From: Moraxella sp.
Lineage (GTDB): Bacteria; Pseudomonadota; Gammaproteobacteria; Pseudomonadales; Moraxellaceae
Direction: 5' to 3'
NCBI GenBank assembly: GCA_030525825.1
Contig: JAUNDZ010000002.1
Span: forward strand, 45,363-109,362
DNA: 64,000 bases
Shown here: in pieces, positions 43,978 to 53,872 of the stretch
Layout: each line of letters begins with the position of its first letter
How positions within the stretch are numbered: the stretch's first letter is position 1
Notes under the pieces: model-generated
Databases searched by the model: none
Told to the model about the DNA's origin: nothing
The model's input: the letters and a program-made list of their open reading frames with translations, nothing else
Translations under genes and position numbers: made by a program

Positions 43978-45072
43978 ATGAGCATTGATAAAAGACTGTG
44001 GAGCACAAAAATCAGCCAACTGACCCCTTATGTGGCAGGCGAGCAGCCCAAAGTGGCGAATCTGTGCAAACTCAACACCAACGAAAACCCATTCCCCCCA
44101 AGCCCAAAAGCGGTGGCAGCCATGCAAGCAGTCTTGGCAAATGGCGGGCAAGATTTACGCCTATACCCAGAGCCGGAGTCGGACGAGCTGTGCCAAGTGC
44201 TTGCCGATTATCACGGCTTGCAGCGTGAGCAGGTCTTTGTGGGTAATGGCTCGGATGAAGTGTTGGCATTTGTGTTTGCTTGCTTTTTTACCAAAGAGCT
44301 GCCACTGTTGATGCCTGATGTGAGTTATAGTTTTTATCCTGTCTATGCCCAGACTTTTGGGGTGGATACGACCATCATTCCGCTCGATGATGACTTTAAT
44401 ATCAATCCTGATGATTATGATGTGCCGTGTGGTGGCGTCATCTTGCCCAACCCCAATGCTCCAACGGGCGTGCTGCTCTCGCTTGACGACATTCGCAGGC
44501 TTGCCACTTACCACCGTGATGCGGTCGTTGTCATAGATGAAGCGTACATTGACTATGCTGATGACATTAAGACGGCATCAGCCATCCGCTTGATTGATGA
44601 ATTTGATAACATCTTGGTAACACAGACTTTCTCAAAGTCTCGTGCTTTGGCAGGGCTTAGAGTAGGGGCGGCATTTGGCAACGCCAATCTGATGGCAGCA
44701 CTAAACACCTACAAGAACAGCTTTAACAGCTACCCCATCGACCGTGTGGCACAAGCAGGGGCGATGGCAAGTATCTTGGATGAAGCGTATTTTGCCATGC
44801 AGCGTCAGGCAGTCATCACGCTGCGTGATGAGTTGACCGCATCTTTGGCAGAGCTTGGCTTTACGGTGCTGCCATCGGCGGCGAATTTTGTCTTTGCTAA
44901 GCCAAATCACGCATCGCTTAGCACCAAAGAGATTTTTGATAAGTTGCGTGAACAAGGTGTCATCGTGCGTCATTGGGACAAACCACGCATTCAAGATTAT
45001 CTGCGTATCACGGTCGGTACTGCCGAGCAAAACCAGCGTCTGATTGCGGCATTGACAGGGATTTTATCCTAG
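43978..45072 (+). CDS. hisC: Histidinol-phosphate aminotransferase
   Basis: PLP-dependent step making histidinol phosphate. The 364 residues include LNTNENPFPPSP, GNGSDEVL, PNPNAPTG, VVIDEAYIDYAD and the PLP lysine in TQTFSKSRALAGLRVG. It ends the his unit; no clear terminator follows before the fumarase promoter. In Moraxellaceae several HisC paralogs exist; the link to hisGD favours the histidine role. Confidence 0.95.
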   Translation: MSIDKRLWSTKISQLTPYVAGEQPKVANLCKLNTNENPFPPSPKAVAAMQAVLANGGQDLRLYPEPESDELCQVLADYHGLQREQVFVGNGSDEVLAFVFACFFTKELPLLMPDVSYSFYPVYAQTFGVDTTIIPLDDDFNINPDDYDVPCGGVILPNPNAPTGVLLSLDDIRRLATYHRDAVVVIDEAYIDYADDIKTASAIRLIDEFDNILVTQTFSKSRALAGLRVGAAFGNANLMAALNTYKNSFNSYPIDRVAQAGAMASILDEAYFAMQRQAVITLRDELTASLAELGFTVLPSAANFVFAKPNHASLSTKEIFDKLREQGVIVRHWDKPRIQDYLRITVGTAEQNQRLIAALTGILS

Positions 45073-45103
45073 CCTCCCCAAGAGCAGAACAAGTGTAGAA
45101 AGA

Positions 45104-45132
45104 TTTTCACGCCTTGTGATTTGTGCTACAAT
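45104..45132 (+). promoter_or_regulatory. Probable fumarase promoter
   Basis: TTTTCA (45104-45109), 17 bp, then TACAAT (45127-45132) with the extended TGC before the -10. A 7-bp inverted repeat (GCCTTGT at 45111, ACAAGGC at 45134) brackets the -10 and could be an operator. Confidence 0.4.
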
Positions 45133-45190
45133 AACAAGGCATTTGTAACATAACAGCCAGCTTTTATAAAGCCAGCCAAAAGGAATCATC

Positions 45191-46717
45191 ATGACCGTCA
45201 TCAAAAAAGAAGACTTTATTCAGTCCATCGCTGACGCTTTTCAGTACATCAGCTACTATCACCCAACCGATTATATCGTTGCCCTAAAAGAGGCGATTGC
45301 TCGTGAAGAGAACCCTGCCGCCATCGATGCGATGACGCAAATTTTGGTAAACAGCCGTATGTGTGCCGAAGGCAAACGCCCCATCTGCCAAGATACTGGG
45401 ATTGCCACGGTGTTTTTGAAAGTGGGCATGAATGTCAAGTGGGAGTCTGACATGAGCGTGGCAGACATGGTCAATGAAGGCGTTCGCCGTGCCTATAACC
45501 ACCCTGACAATACCCTGCGTGCGTCCGTGCTTGCCGACCCTGCTGGCAAACGAGTAAACACCAAAGACAACACCCCTGCGGTCATTCACATGGAAATCGT
45601 GGCGGGCGATATGGTCGATGTTACCTGTGCTGCCAAAGGTGGTGGCAGTGAGAATAAATCCAAACTTGCCATGCTAAACCCATCAGATGACATCGTGGAT
45701 TGGGTGTTAAAAACCGTACCTACGATGGGTGCAGGGTGGTGTCCACCGGGTATCTTGGGTATTGGCATCGGTGGCACGCCAGAGAAAGCAGCACTACTTG
45801 CCAAAGAGAGCTTGATGAGCCACATTGACATTCATAAGCTCAAAGAAAAGGCAGACAGTGGTGCAGAGCTTTCTACCACCGAAAAACTTCGCCTTGAAAT
45901 CTTTGAAAAAGTAAACGCACTGGGCATCGGAGCTCAGGGTTTGGGTGGCTTAACAACGGTGCTGGATGTCAAAATCCTAGACTACCCCACTCACGCCGCC
46001 TCTAAGCCTGTGGCGATGATTCCTAACTGTGCCGCCACTCGCCATGTGCATTTTGTGTTGGACGGGTCAGGGGCAGTAAACCTAGAACCGCCAAGCCTAG
46101 ATGTGTATCCTGACATCACTTATAGTCCTGACAATGGCAAACGAGTCAATGTCGATACCCTAACCAAAGAAGAGGTAGCAACATGGCAGACGGGCGATGT
46201 GCTACTGCTGAACGGCAAAATCTACACAGGACGAGACGCCGCTCACAAACGCATGACCGACATGCTAAACAAAGGCGAGACACTCCCTGTGGACTTTACC
46301 AACAAACTCATCTACTATGTCGGACCTGTCGATCCTGTGCGTGATGAAGTGGTAGGGCCAGCAGGTCCTACGACCGCCACTCGCATGGATAAGTTTACCC
46401 GTCAGATGTTGGAGCAAACAGGGCTTATCGGTATGATTGGTAAGTCAGAACGAGGCAAAATTGCTTGCGAAGCCATCGCTGATAATAAGGCGGTATATCT
46501 GATGGCGGTGGGCGGTAGTGCTTATCTGGTCTCCAAAGCCATCAAAAACGCCAAAGTGGTGGCATTTGAGGATTTAGGCATGGAAGCGATTTATGAATTT
46601 GAAGTCAAGGATATGCCTGTAACTGTCGCTGTTGATAGTAATGGTGTATCAGTCCATGCCACCGCTCCTAAGATTTGGCAAGCCAAAATCGGTAAAATCC
46701 CTGTGGTAGAAAACTGA
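45191..46717 (+). CDS. fumA: Class I fumarate hydratase (4Fe-4S)
   Basis: TCA-cycle hydration of fumarate to malate by an oxygen-sensitive [4Fe-4S] enzyme. The 508 residues combine the alpha part (about 1-290, RPICQDTGIATVF with a cluster Cys, GLGGLTTVLDVKI) and the beta part (about 330-508, RDAAHKRMTDML, YYVGPVDPV, GPTTATRMDKF, VGGSAYLVSKAI). It is a single gene with a terminator. The fumA symbol reflects class; FumB-type cannot be separated by sequence alone. Confidence 0.95.
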   Translation: MTVIKKEDFIQSIADAFQYISYYHPTDYIVALKEAIAREENPAAIDAMTQILVNSRMCAEGKRPICQDTGIATVFLKVGMNVKWESDMSVADMVNEGVRRAYNHPDNTLRASVLADPAGKRVNTKDNTPAVIHMEIVAGDMVDVTCAAKGGGSENKSKLAMLNPSDDIVDWVLKTVPTMGAGWCPPGILGIGIGGTPEKAALLAKESLMSHIDIHKLKEKADSGAELSTTEKLRLEIFEKVNALGIGAQGLGGLTTVLDVKILDYPTHAASKPVAMIPNCAATRHVHFVLDGSGAVNLEPPSLDVYPDITYSPDNGKRVNVDTLTKEEVATWQTGDVLLLNGKIYTGRDAAHKRMTDMLNKGETLPVDFTNKLIYYVGPVDPVRDEVVGPAGPTTATRMDKFTRQMLEQTGLIGMIGKSERGKIACEAIADNKAVYLMAVGGSAYLVSKAIKNAKVVAFEDLGMEAIYEFEVKDMPVTVAVDSNGVSVHATAPKIWQAKIGKIPVVEN

Positions 46718-46741
46718 TTAACCGCCAAAACTTGACAATAC

Positions 46742-46772
46742 AAACCCAAGCCGCAAATGGTTTGGGTTTTTT
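46742..46772 (+). terminator. Terminator after fumarase
   Basis: AAACCCAA pairs with TTGGGTTT, 12-nt loop, then TTTTTG. It lies 25 bp after the stop. Confidence 0.7.
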
Positions 46773-46865
46773 GTTACGGTATCTTAATCGTGGCTGGTCG
46801 GTATTTATCTTTTGTGGCTTTGCCATCAAAGCGTACCGTTCAGATATGAGTATTATTTTAGACAT

Positions 46866-46897
46866 AAAAAAAGAGAGTATCGCTACCCTCTTTTTTT
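46866..46897 (-). terminator. Terminator after rne
   Basis: AAAAAAAGAG and CTCTTTTTTT pair perfectly; on the minus strand the T-run follows the rne stop at 46911. Confidence 0.7.
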
Positions 46898-46910
46898 GGT
46901 TACGCCCAGA

Positions 46911-49900
46911 TTATTCGTCTTTGGGCTGTTCGCTCTCAGCTTTGGCTTTTGAGACTTTGGAGCCTGCTTTTCTGACTTCAGATTTTGGCTTATTGTCGCC
47001 TTTGGCTGCGGTCTTTTTGATGCGAGTCTTGGCAGGTTTTGGCTGTGCCAAATTCAAAATTCCCACTTGCGGTAGCAGCTGACCTGCGACATTTTCAATC
47101 ATGTCTTTGTAGCTGTTTGCACGCTTCTTAGGTTTTTTGGTGCCGCTGTTCTCATCGGCTTGAATCACTGGTTCTTTGTCATCAGATGGTTCATCTTGCT
47201 TGGTCTGATCGTCTTTGTCCTCTTGGGTGCCGTCATCAGACAGTCCTTCAAACAAATCGGCAATGGTCTCACCGATGACCTGCACGGTAGCATCCACAGT
47301 CTCTTTGACTTGCTCGATCAAAGTATCTTGCCCAGTCTCGGCAGCTCTTTCTTGGGTGCTGTCGACAGTAACATCATCGGTATCAAGCACAGGTTCTACT
47401 GCTTGTACTTCGTTTGGCTCTTGCTCAGCGGTATTGCCTGTTTTATCAGCATGGGTTGCAGCGTCTTGGCTGACTTGCTCCTGCTCTTGCTCTTGAACAG
47501 GGGTGCTGTCAATCTCTGCCGTGGATGGCTCGATGTCAGCAGCTTGACTGTCTGCTGCCGTCTCAACGAGCTGACCGCGTGGGTCGTTGGCGGCTCGTTG
47601 GGTGGTGCGTGGCGGTGTGGCATCAGTTTTGCCCTGTGGGACACTGATGTGTGAAGCCACGCTGGTTTGTTTATCAAATGCCGCTAAGTAATCATCAGAC
47701 AGCGGCACATAACCATAGTTGGCAAAGCTGAACGCTGCGTCTGTCGGTGTGCGGTGCTTGGCAACGGCACGGATGAAGTTGGCGATGAAATCACCACTCT
47801 TATCCTGACCAAGCACACGAGTGATGAACTCACCTGCCGTGCCAGAGATGACGGCAGGGGTTTGGATGGCTGCCATGACGACTCGTGGGTCGTTTACTGC
47901 CTTGTCCATCTGGCGGGCAAGCTCATCAATACGAGCATCACGGACAAATACCGTCTCTTGGCTCGGCTGGGTGCTAACCTGCTCGCTTGCCACTTCGTCA
48001 TGAGTAGCAGGGCGGTCATCAGCTTGTACTTGTGCTGGTGCGGTTTCTACAACATCGCTCGGCACTTCTGCCACCGTCTCAATCGCTGTGATGTCTTTAT
48101 CATCAGCATCAGTATTGTCGGTGTCATTGACAGGCTTGATCGTAGCTGGGCTTGGACTTTGGGCTTTGGGTTTGCTGTTGTCTAGCGACAGATGCACCAC
48201 TTTGCCTGCTGACTCTTTGGTCGAGACAGATTTGATATTGACCACCACTTCATCAGGATTGCTGTGTTTGGCGTGCTTTTTGGGCTGCTCATCAGCTTTT
48301 TTGTGGTCTTGAATGGTCTGTGGTGTCAGCGTCTCTTCACGGATAACCTCGCCTCGTGGTTCACGGCGTGAGCCTGCCTCTCTTTTTGGGTAAGTTGGCT
48401 CTTCTTTTTTGCTTTTTTTGTCCGCTTTGTCGGTTTTTTCTGTTTTTAGTTCTCTGGTTTCTTCGACAAAGGTTTCTTTTTTGGCTTTTTTGTTCTTGAC
48501 TCGACGCTCTTGGCTCTCTTCACGCTCAGCCTTGTCTCGAGCAGGTCTTTGCTCTTCTTTTTTGGGTTGGGCTTCTTGATGGCCGATGCTTGCCACGCCA
48601 CTTGCTCCAAGGCTGACGCCACCACCATTGACAATCGATTCGATGGCGGCAGCGGCACTTGAACTGTCAAGAGAGCCTGCCAATTTCGCCTGTGGTTTTG
48701 GGGCGAATAGATTGGATAGCCAAGCGGCTACTTGTGGTTCGGCTTTGGTTTCGGCGACAGGTTGTTTTTCTACTGCTTTTTTGCGAGTCTCGCTGCTGGC
48801 AGGGGCTTTTTGCCAGCGGTTTGGCACATCAGAGTCGTTGGCTTCGTTTTGAGCCTGCCAATTGACTTCATAGCCACGGTCGCCCATCTCTTCTTCTTCG
48901 GCATTGACGATGCGTTCGTAGCTCGATGGGGCAAAGCCATCAGGGTTGAAATGCAGGCTAAAATTCGGACTTTCAAGATGTGCGTGCGGCAAGATGGTGA
49001 CGCGAGTGCCTGAGTCTTGTTCCAGATACACAAGGCTTTCACGCTTTTCGTTCAATAAGAACGCAGCGATTTCGGTCGGCACTTCGGCTTGAATCTCGCC
49101 CATGCGTTCTTTTAGGGCAATCTGCTCAATCTGACGCATGATGGATAGGGCAAGCGAACGCAAATCACGAATCATGCCATTGCCATGACAGCGTGGGCAG
49201 ATGTAGCCTGTGGATTCTTCTAAGGATGGACGCAGACGCTGACGACTCATCTCCATCAGACCAAATTTAGAGATTTCAGCAAACTGCACTCTGGCTCGGT
49301 CGTGGCGTGTGGCATCAATCAGGCGTTTTTCGACATCTTTTTGATGGCGTGGGTCATTCATGTCAATAAAGTCAATGACAATCAGACCACCCATATCTCT
49401 TAGGCGTAGCTGACGAGCAATCTCATCTGCCGCTTCTAGGTTGGTATGATAAGCCGTCTCTGCCACATCCGAGCCTTTGGTGGATTTGGATGAATTGATG
49501 TCAATGGCGACCATCGCTTCGGTCTGGTCGATAACAATCGAGCCGCCTGACGGCAGACGCACTTCACGCTGGTAGGCGGTCTCGATTTGGCGTTCGATGC
49601 CAAAGCGAGCAAACATCGGCTCATATTCGGTGTATTTACGCAGCTTGTCTAGCTGTGCTGGCATGACGGCAGCGATGAAATTGGCGGCTTCATTATAAGC
49701 GTTCTCGCTATCAATCCACACTTCACCGATGTCATCACGCAGATAATCACGCACCGCACGAGTTACCACACCTGCTTCTTGATGCACAAGGCAAGGGCTT
49801 GGGCGTTTTTTGTTTTGGTCGAGAATGGATGCCCAGATGTCTAGTAGGTGGTTTAGGTCGTTTTGTAGGTCGTCAAAACCCTTACCAAGTCCAGCAGTAC

Positions 49901-50396
49901 GCACGATGACGCTCATGCCCTTAGGAATGGAGAGGCTGGCGATGATTTGTTTCATCTCTTCACGGACTTTGCCCGAGATTTGACGGCTGATGCCACCTGC
50001 CTTAGCATTATTTGGCATGAGTACCAGATAGCGACCAGCGAGTGAGATGTAGGTCGATAGGGCAGCACCCTTGTTGCCCCGTTCTTCTTTTTCGACTTGC
50101 ACGATGACTTCATCGCCTTCTTTTAAGAGCTGCTTGATGCTGTCTTCACGCACATTGCCGTGCAGGTATTCTGGGGCGATTTCTCGCAGGGGTAGGAAGC
50201 CTTGACGAGCCGAGCCGTATTCGACAAATGCCGCTTCTAGCGATGGCTCAACACGAGTGATATGACCTTTGTAGATGTTCGCCTTTTTTTGTTCACGAGT
50301 GCGATTTTCTAGGTCAAAATCATACAGATGATTGTCTTTGCACAGTGCCACACGAATCTCTTCGTTATGTGTGGCGTTGATGAGAATGCGTTTCAT
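46911..50396 (-). CDS. rne: Ribonuclease E
   Basis: Essential endoribonuclease and degradosome scaffold at the inner membrane. The 1161-residue protein has the full catalytic half: opening KRILINATHNEEIRVAL, S1 domain (about 36-120), DNase-I-like domain with Asp in VAIDINSSKSTKG and GLIVIDFIDMND, and the zinc link CPRCHGNG (near 405). The C-terminal half (about 520-1161) is disordered, with Lys/Glu-rich and Glu/Gln-rich blocks and a closing Lys/Ala-rich stretch, and is the likely site of RNA and partner binding. A long leader upstream suits autoregulation. Confidence 0.96.
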   Translation of the reverse strand: MKRILINATHNEEIRVALCKDNHLYDFDLENRTREQKKANIYKGHITRVEPSLEAAFVEYGSARQGFLPLREIAPEYLHGNVREDSIKQLLKEGDEVIVQVEKEERGNKGAALSTYISLAGRYLVLMPNNAKAGGISRQISGKVREEMKQIIASLSIPKGMSVIVRTAGLGKGFDDLQNDLNHLLDIWASILDQNKKRPSPCLVHQEAGVVTRAVRDYLRDDIGEVWIDSENAYNEAANFIAAVMPAQLDKLRKYTEYEPMFARFGIERQIETAYQREVRLPSGGSIVIDQTEAMVAIDINSSKSTKGSDVAETAYHTNLEAADEIARQLRLRDMGGLIVIDFIDMNDPRHQKDVEKRLIDATRHDRARVQFAEISKFGLMEMSRQRLRPSLEESTGYICPRCHGNGMIRDLRSLALSIMRQIEQIALKERMGEIQAEVPTEIAAFLLNEKRESLVYLEQDSGTRVTILPHAHLESPNFSLHFNPDGFAPSSYERIVNAEEEEMGDRGYEVNWQAQNEANDSDVPNRWQKAPASSETRKKAVEKQPVAETKAEPQVAAWLSNLFAPKPQAKLAGSLDSSSAAAAIESIVNGGGVSLGASGVASIGHQEAQPKKEEQRPARDKAEREESQERRVKNKKAKKETFVEETRELKTEKTDKADKKSKKEEPTYPKREAGSRREPRGEVIREETLTPQTIQDHKKADEQPKKHAKHSNPDEVVVNIKSVSTKESAGKVVHLSLDNSKPKAQSPSPATIKPVNDTDNTDADDKDITAIETVAEVPSDVVETAPAQVQADDRPATHDEVASEQVSTQPSQETVFVRDARIDELARQMDKAVNDPRVVMAAIQTPAVISGTAGEFITRVLGQDKSGDFIANFIRAVAKHRTPTDAAFSFANYGYVPLSDDYLAAFDKQTSVASHISVPQGKTDATPPRTTQRAANDPRGQLVETAADSQAADIEPSTAEIDSTPVQEQEQEQVSQDAATHADKTGNTAEQEPNEVQAVEPVLDTDDVTVDSTQERAAETGQDTLIEQVKETVDATVQVIGETIADLFEGLSDDGTQEDKDDQTKQDEPSDDKEPVIQADENSGTKKPKKRANSYKDMIENVAGQLLPQVGILNLAQPKPAKTRIKKTAAKGDNKPKSEVRKAGSKVSKAKAESEQPKDE

Positions 50397-51149
50397 GGTG
50401 TTCCTTAAATGGTGTGCTTGGGCGTGCCAAGCTCAGTTTAAGCAACATTGTTTGAGCGTCTTGACTAAGTGTCTTGACTGCCGATGGCGGTCGGTTGATT
50501 GAGTGAGTTTGTGATTTTATCTGACGGGTTGTCAGAAAAAATCTCTTAAAAACTGTTGTGTTGTGGGGTGGCTTTGTGTTCTTTTAAAGTAGGTTTTGTG
50601 GTTAAAATACCACCCATGAACGCAAAAACAGCCAGTACCATAAAATGTCCCTGATGTGGCGGTATGTGTCGCCACCATCATCATATCATTGCTTGCACCA
50701 ATGATGTCATCAATGTCTGTCAATCGTTGGGGTTTTCTTGGTCAGGTGCAGAGTTTGTCTTGTGCAGCTGAGCCAACGAATGACGATGTTTAACAACAAT
50801 AAAAAAACTTACCAAATGTCCCAATCGGCACAAAAAGCCAAAGGGCGGTTCACATCAAAATGACTTGTCGTCTCTCAAACAGATGTTGCGGCATGGTTGC
50901 CAAAAAATATGTGTTGTCGGTTGCGGTGATGGTCAAGTCGGTGTGTCAGACCGTTCTTGCTGCCTTGCGTGTGCTTGGCGGTTATAAAATCAGGCGTCAT
51001 GAACCGATATTTTATAAGCTGTTTGACAAAATCATCACAGGGAAAAATGCTCTTTTATTGAGAGTTTCGCCTTTTTTGACGCAACATGCTAAACTATACC
51101 AAAATTTTGCCAATTTTCCTATCAAAAATTCACCATTTTTAATAAAATC
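50397..51149. other. Long intergenic region between rne and rluC (rne leader)
   Basis: 753 bp separate the divergent genes. It should include the long 5' leader through which RNase E limits its own mRNA in other gammaproteobacteria. A small hairpin TCTGAC-GGGTT-GTCAGA (50520-50536) lies within the presumed leader. A 97-codon open frame at 50860-51153 overlaps the rluC start, has no signal or family features, and is probably not a gene. No RNA gene was recognised. Confidence 0.5.
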
Positions 51150-52145
51150 ATGAAAAAAACTCAAAATTCCACCAAAAAACCCACCAATCAAAGCCCAAGC
51201 AATCAAAGTGCCGATGAGAGCATCAGTGATTTTGGTCGTGTGAATTTCATCACCGTTACCGCCAATCAAGACGGTCAGCGGATTGATAATTTCTTGCTAT
51301 CACGGCTAAAAGGCTTGCCCCGCTCGCATCTGTACAAGCTCATCCGAGATGACGAGATTCGCATCAACAAAAAACGCTGCAAACCGCACGACCGTGTCTA
51401 TGTCGGTGATGTGGTGCGTGTCGCCCCCATACGCCTGTCGGTGCGTGATGAGCCTGTGGTGTCGGACGATTTTGCCGAAGGGCTTTTGGGGCGGATAATT
51501 TTTGAAGATGAAGGGCTTATTGTGCTAAATAAGCCGCACGGCTTAGCGGTGCATGGTGGCTCTGGCGAGAGTTTTGGGGTGATTGAAGCGATGCGAGTGG
51601 CGACGGGCAAAAAATACCTAGAACTCATTCATCGTATCGATAAAGACACATCAGGGCTGCTGCTCATCGCAAAAAAACGCAGTACGCTCAAAGACTTACA
51701 AGACAAATTCCGTGAAAAGACCATTTTTAAGGACTATCTTTGCCTGTGTGTGGGCGATGTGGCTAAGACGCTGGGTGAGCGTGCCAAGATTGATAAGCCG
51801 CTGCTAAAATACACGCTGGCTAGTGGCGAGAGACGAGTGCGAGTGGATAAAGACGGCAAGCCATCTCAGACGCTCATTACGGTATTAAAGGTGTTCAAGA
51901 TGGACGGTCAGACGGTAAGCCTAGTCAAGGCAAGCCCTTTGACAGGACGCACACATCAGATTCGTGTGCATCTGGCGAGCTTGGGTCATGCCTTGCTTGG
52001 CGATGATAAATATTTAAAACAGTCCGCCCCAAGCGTACCAAGACTGTGTCTACACGCTCACCAGCTTCGCTTTGATGAGCGTGAGTTTGTGGCGGATTTG
52101 CCTGATGATATGGGGCGAATTTTAAGGGAGGCTGAAAACCCCTAG
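51150..52145 (+). CDS. rluC: 23S rRNA pseudouridine synthase RluC
   Basis: Makes pseudouridine 955/2504/2580 in 23S rRNA. The 331 residues have an N-terminal basic tail, an S4 domain (QRIDNFLLSRLKGLPRSHLY, about 47-66), and the RluA-type catalytic domain with HRIDKDTSGLLL (the Asp is the nucleophile) and LTGRTHQIRVHLASLGHALL. Divergent position from rne is common in gammaproteobacteria. RluD is an alternative but the rne link favours RluC. Confidence 0.92.
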   Translation: MKKTQNSTKKPTNQSPSNQSADESISDFGRVNFITVTANQDGQRIDNFLLSRLKGLPRSHLYKLIRDDEIRINKKRCKPHDRVYVGDVVRVAPIRLSVRDEPVVSDDFAEGLLGRIIFEDEGLIVLNKPHGLAVHGGSGESFGVIEAMRVATGKKYLELIHRIDKDTSGLLLIAKKRSTLKDLQDKFREKTIFKDYLCLCVGDVAKTLGERAKIDKPLLKYTLASGERRVRVDKDGKPSQTLITVLKVFKMDGQTVSLVKASPLTGRTHQIRVHLASLGHALLGDDKYLKQSAPSVPRLCLHAHQLRFDEREFVADLPDDMGRILREAENP

Positions 52146-52200
52146 ACAATTTATCATTTTTATTTTACAGTATGACAACTTAATTTTATGAGAAAAATTG

Positions 52201-53763
52201 ATGAAACCTGTGATGATAGACACCACCGCCCGCCATGCTCAAATCGCCCAATCCATCAGCGAAGCAGGGGCTCTTGTCGGTCGAGATGAGCTGATTGGCT
52301 CGATTGATTTGGGGTCGAACAGCTTTCACTTGGCAATCGCACGGCTTGACCATGGCGAGATTCGCAAGGTGGCATCCATCTCCGAAAAAGTACAGCTTGC
52401 CGCAGGTCTTGATGAAAATAATGTCCTGTCAGAAGAAGCAATGCAGCGTGGGCTTGACTGCCTGCACCGATTTGCCCAGCATGTTACCGAGGTCAATCAC
52501 GAGCTTTTGCGTGTGGTCGCCACCAATGCCCTGCGTAAGGCGGTCAATGCCCAAGAGTTCATCAAGCGTGCCAATCAGCTTTTGCCCAAGCCCATCGAGA
52601 TTATCTCAGGTCGTGAAGAAGCTCGCCTCATCTATCTGGGTGTGTCGCACTCAAACGCCAGTACCGATAAACGCCTTGTCATCGACATCGGCGGTGGCTC
52701 GACTGAGTTCATCATCGGTCAGGGCTTTGAACCCATTGAGATGGAAAGTCTACAAATGGGCTGTGTGGCGTTCACCAAAAAGTTTTTTGCCGATGGCAAA
52801 ATCACCGAAGCCGCCTTTGATAAAGCGATGAAAACCACCCAAACCGAGCTGCTGTCCATCGAAAAACGCTACAAAAAAGTCGGCTGGGACAATGCCATCG
52901 CATCATCAGGTACAGCAAAGGCGGCGTTGCTTGTATTAAAAGAGCTGGGGCTGGCTGATGAGTTCATCACCCTACAAGGCATGGAGAAATTAAAACGCCA
53001 TTTGATTAAGCTAGGACGCATTGATAAGATTAACTTTGAGGGGGTGAAAGCCCACCGCCAAGCAGTATTCCCCGCAGGCGTGGCAGAGCTGTACGCCATC
53101 ATGCTGACTTTGGGCGTAGAGCAGCTGGGCTATTCTGATGGGGCACTTCGTGAAGGGGTGATGTATGACATGCTCGGTCGCCTAAGTAACGAAGATGTCC
53201 GAGACCGCTCGGTGGCGGCGATGGCGGAGCGATACTCGGTGAACATCAAGCAAGCAGGGCGTGTGATGGCAACTTGTGCCAGACTCTTTGATGCGGTCAA
53301 AGATGCTCTAGCATTTAGCGATGAAGACAGAGACCTGTTGAGACGAACTGCCAATCTGCACGAAATCGGGCTTGCCATCGGTCATAGCCATTATCAAAAG
53401 CACAGTGCCTATCTGCTGGAATTTTCGGACATTGCGGGCTTTTCGCAGGTCGGTCAAGCGATGATGGCACACATCGCCCTAAACCACAGGCGAAAACTCA
53501 AATCAGAAAATCTAGAAGCCGCCGAGAACTTAGGTGGTCGTAAGCTGGTCTATCTGTGCTTGATTTTACGCCTAGCAGTACAAGCCAATCAAAGTCGCAC
53601 CACCAAAGCTGCCCCCATCTCATTAAAGGTGCTTGGTAAAGACCGTTGGCAGGTAACGGTGGGCGAAGGTCTGCACGAAGCCCTGATTTATTCGCAGCTT
53701 AGCCTAGATGTGACACAGTTTGCCAAATGGGGTGTGTCGCTTGATGTGGTGGGTCGTGATTGA
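52201..53763 (+). CDS. ppx: Exopolyphosphatase, Ppx/GppA family
   Basis: Releases phosphate from polyphosphate ends, or hydrolyses pppGpp. The 520 residues hold the ASKHA-type N-domain with GSIDLGSNSFHLAIARL, the second phosphate loop VIDIGGGSTEFIIG, the ASSGTAKA segment, and an HD-like C-domain (NLHEIGLAIGHSHYQKHSAYL). The length is typical of Ppx, rather than the 300-residue short form. The ATG at 52201 is preferred over the TTG just before. It may influence polyphosphate together with the window's alarmone-type gene, but the genes are far apart. Confidence 0.92.
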   Translation: MKPVMIDTTARHAQIAQSISEAGALVGRDELIGSIDLGSNSFHLAIARLDHGEIRKVASISEKVQLAAGLDENNVLSEEAMQRGLDCLHRFAQHVTEVNHELLRVVATNALRKAVNAQEFIKRANQLLPKPIEIISGREEARLIYLGVSHSNASTDKRLVIDIGGGSTEFIIGQGFEPIEMESLQMGCVAFTKKFFADGKITEAAFDKAMKTTQTELLSIEKRYKKVGWDNAIASSGTAKAALLVLKELGLADEFITLQGMEKLKRHLIKLGRIDKINFEGVKAHRQAVFPAGVAELYAIMLTLGVEQLGYSDGALREGVMYDMLGRLSNEDVRDRSVAAMAERYSVNIKQAGRVMATCARLFDAVKDALAFSDEDRDLLRRTANLHEIGLAIGHSHYQKHSAYLLEFSDIAGFSQVGQAMMAHIALNHRRKLKSENLEAAENLGGRKLVYLCLILRLAVQANQSRTTKAAPISLKVLGKDRWQVTVGEGLHEALIYSQLSLDVTQFAKWGVSLDVVGRD

Positions 53764-53872
53764 TGGCTTGGCTTTTGTTTGGTCAGTCAAATCATGATAA
53801 AAAAATATGCCACAAAACAAAAAAGTATGCTAAACTAACTAAGTTTACATTTGTTCATTAGGAATAAAAAAG

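Noticed and set aside
47160-48185. Long open frames antisense to rne
   Set aside because: They are shadows of the low-complexity C-terminal half of RNase E and show no protein features.
50860-51153. 97-codon open frame between rne and rluC
   Set aside because: It overlaps the rluC start, has no ribosome site, signal peptide or family resemblance, and reads like translated non-coding sequence.
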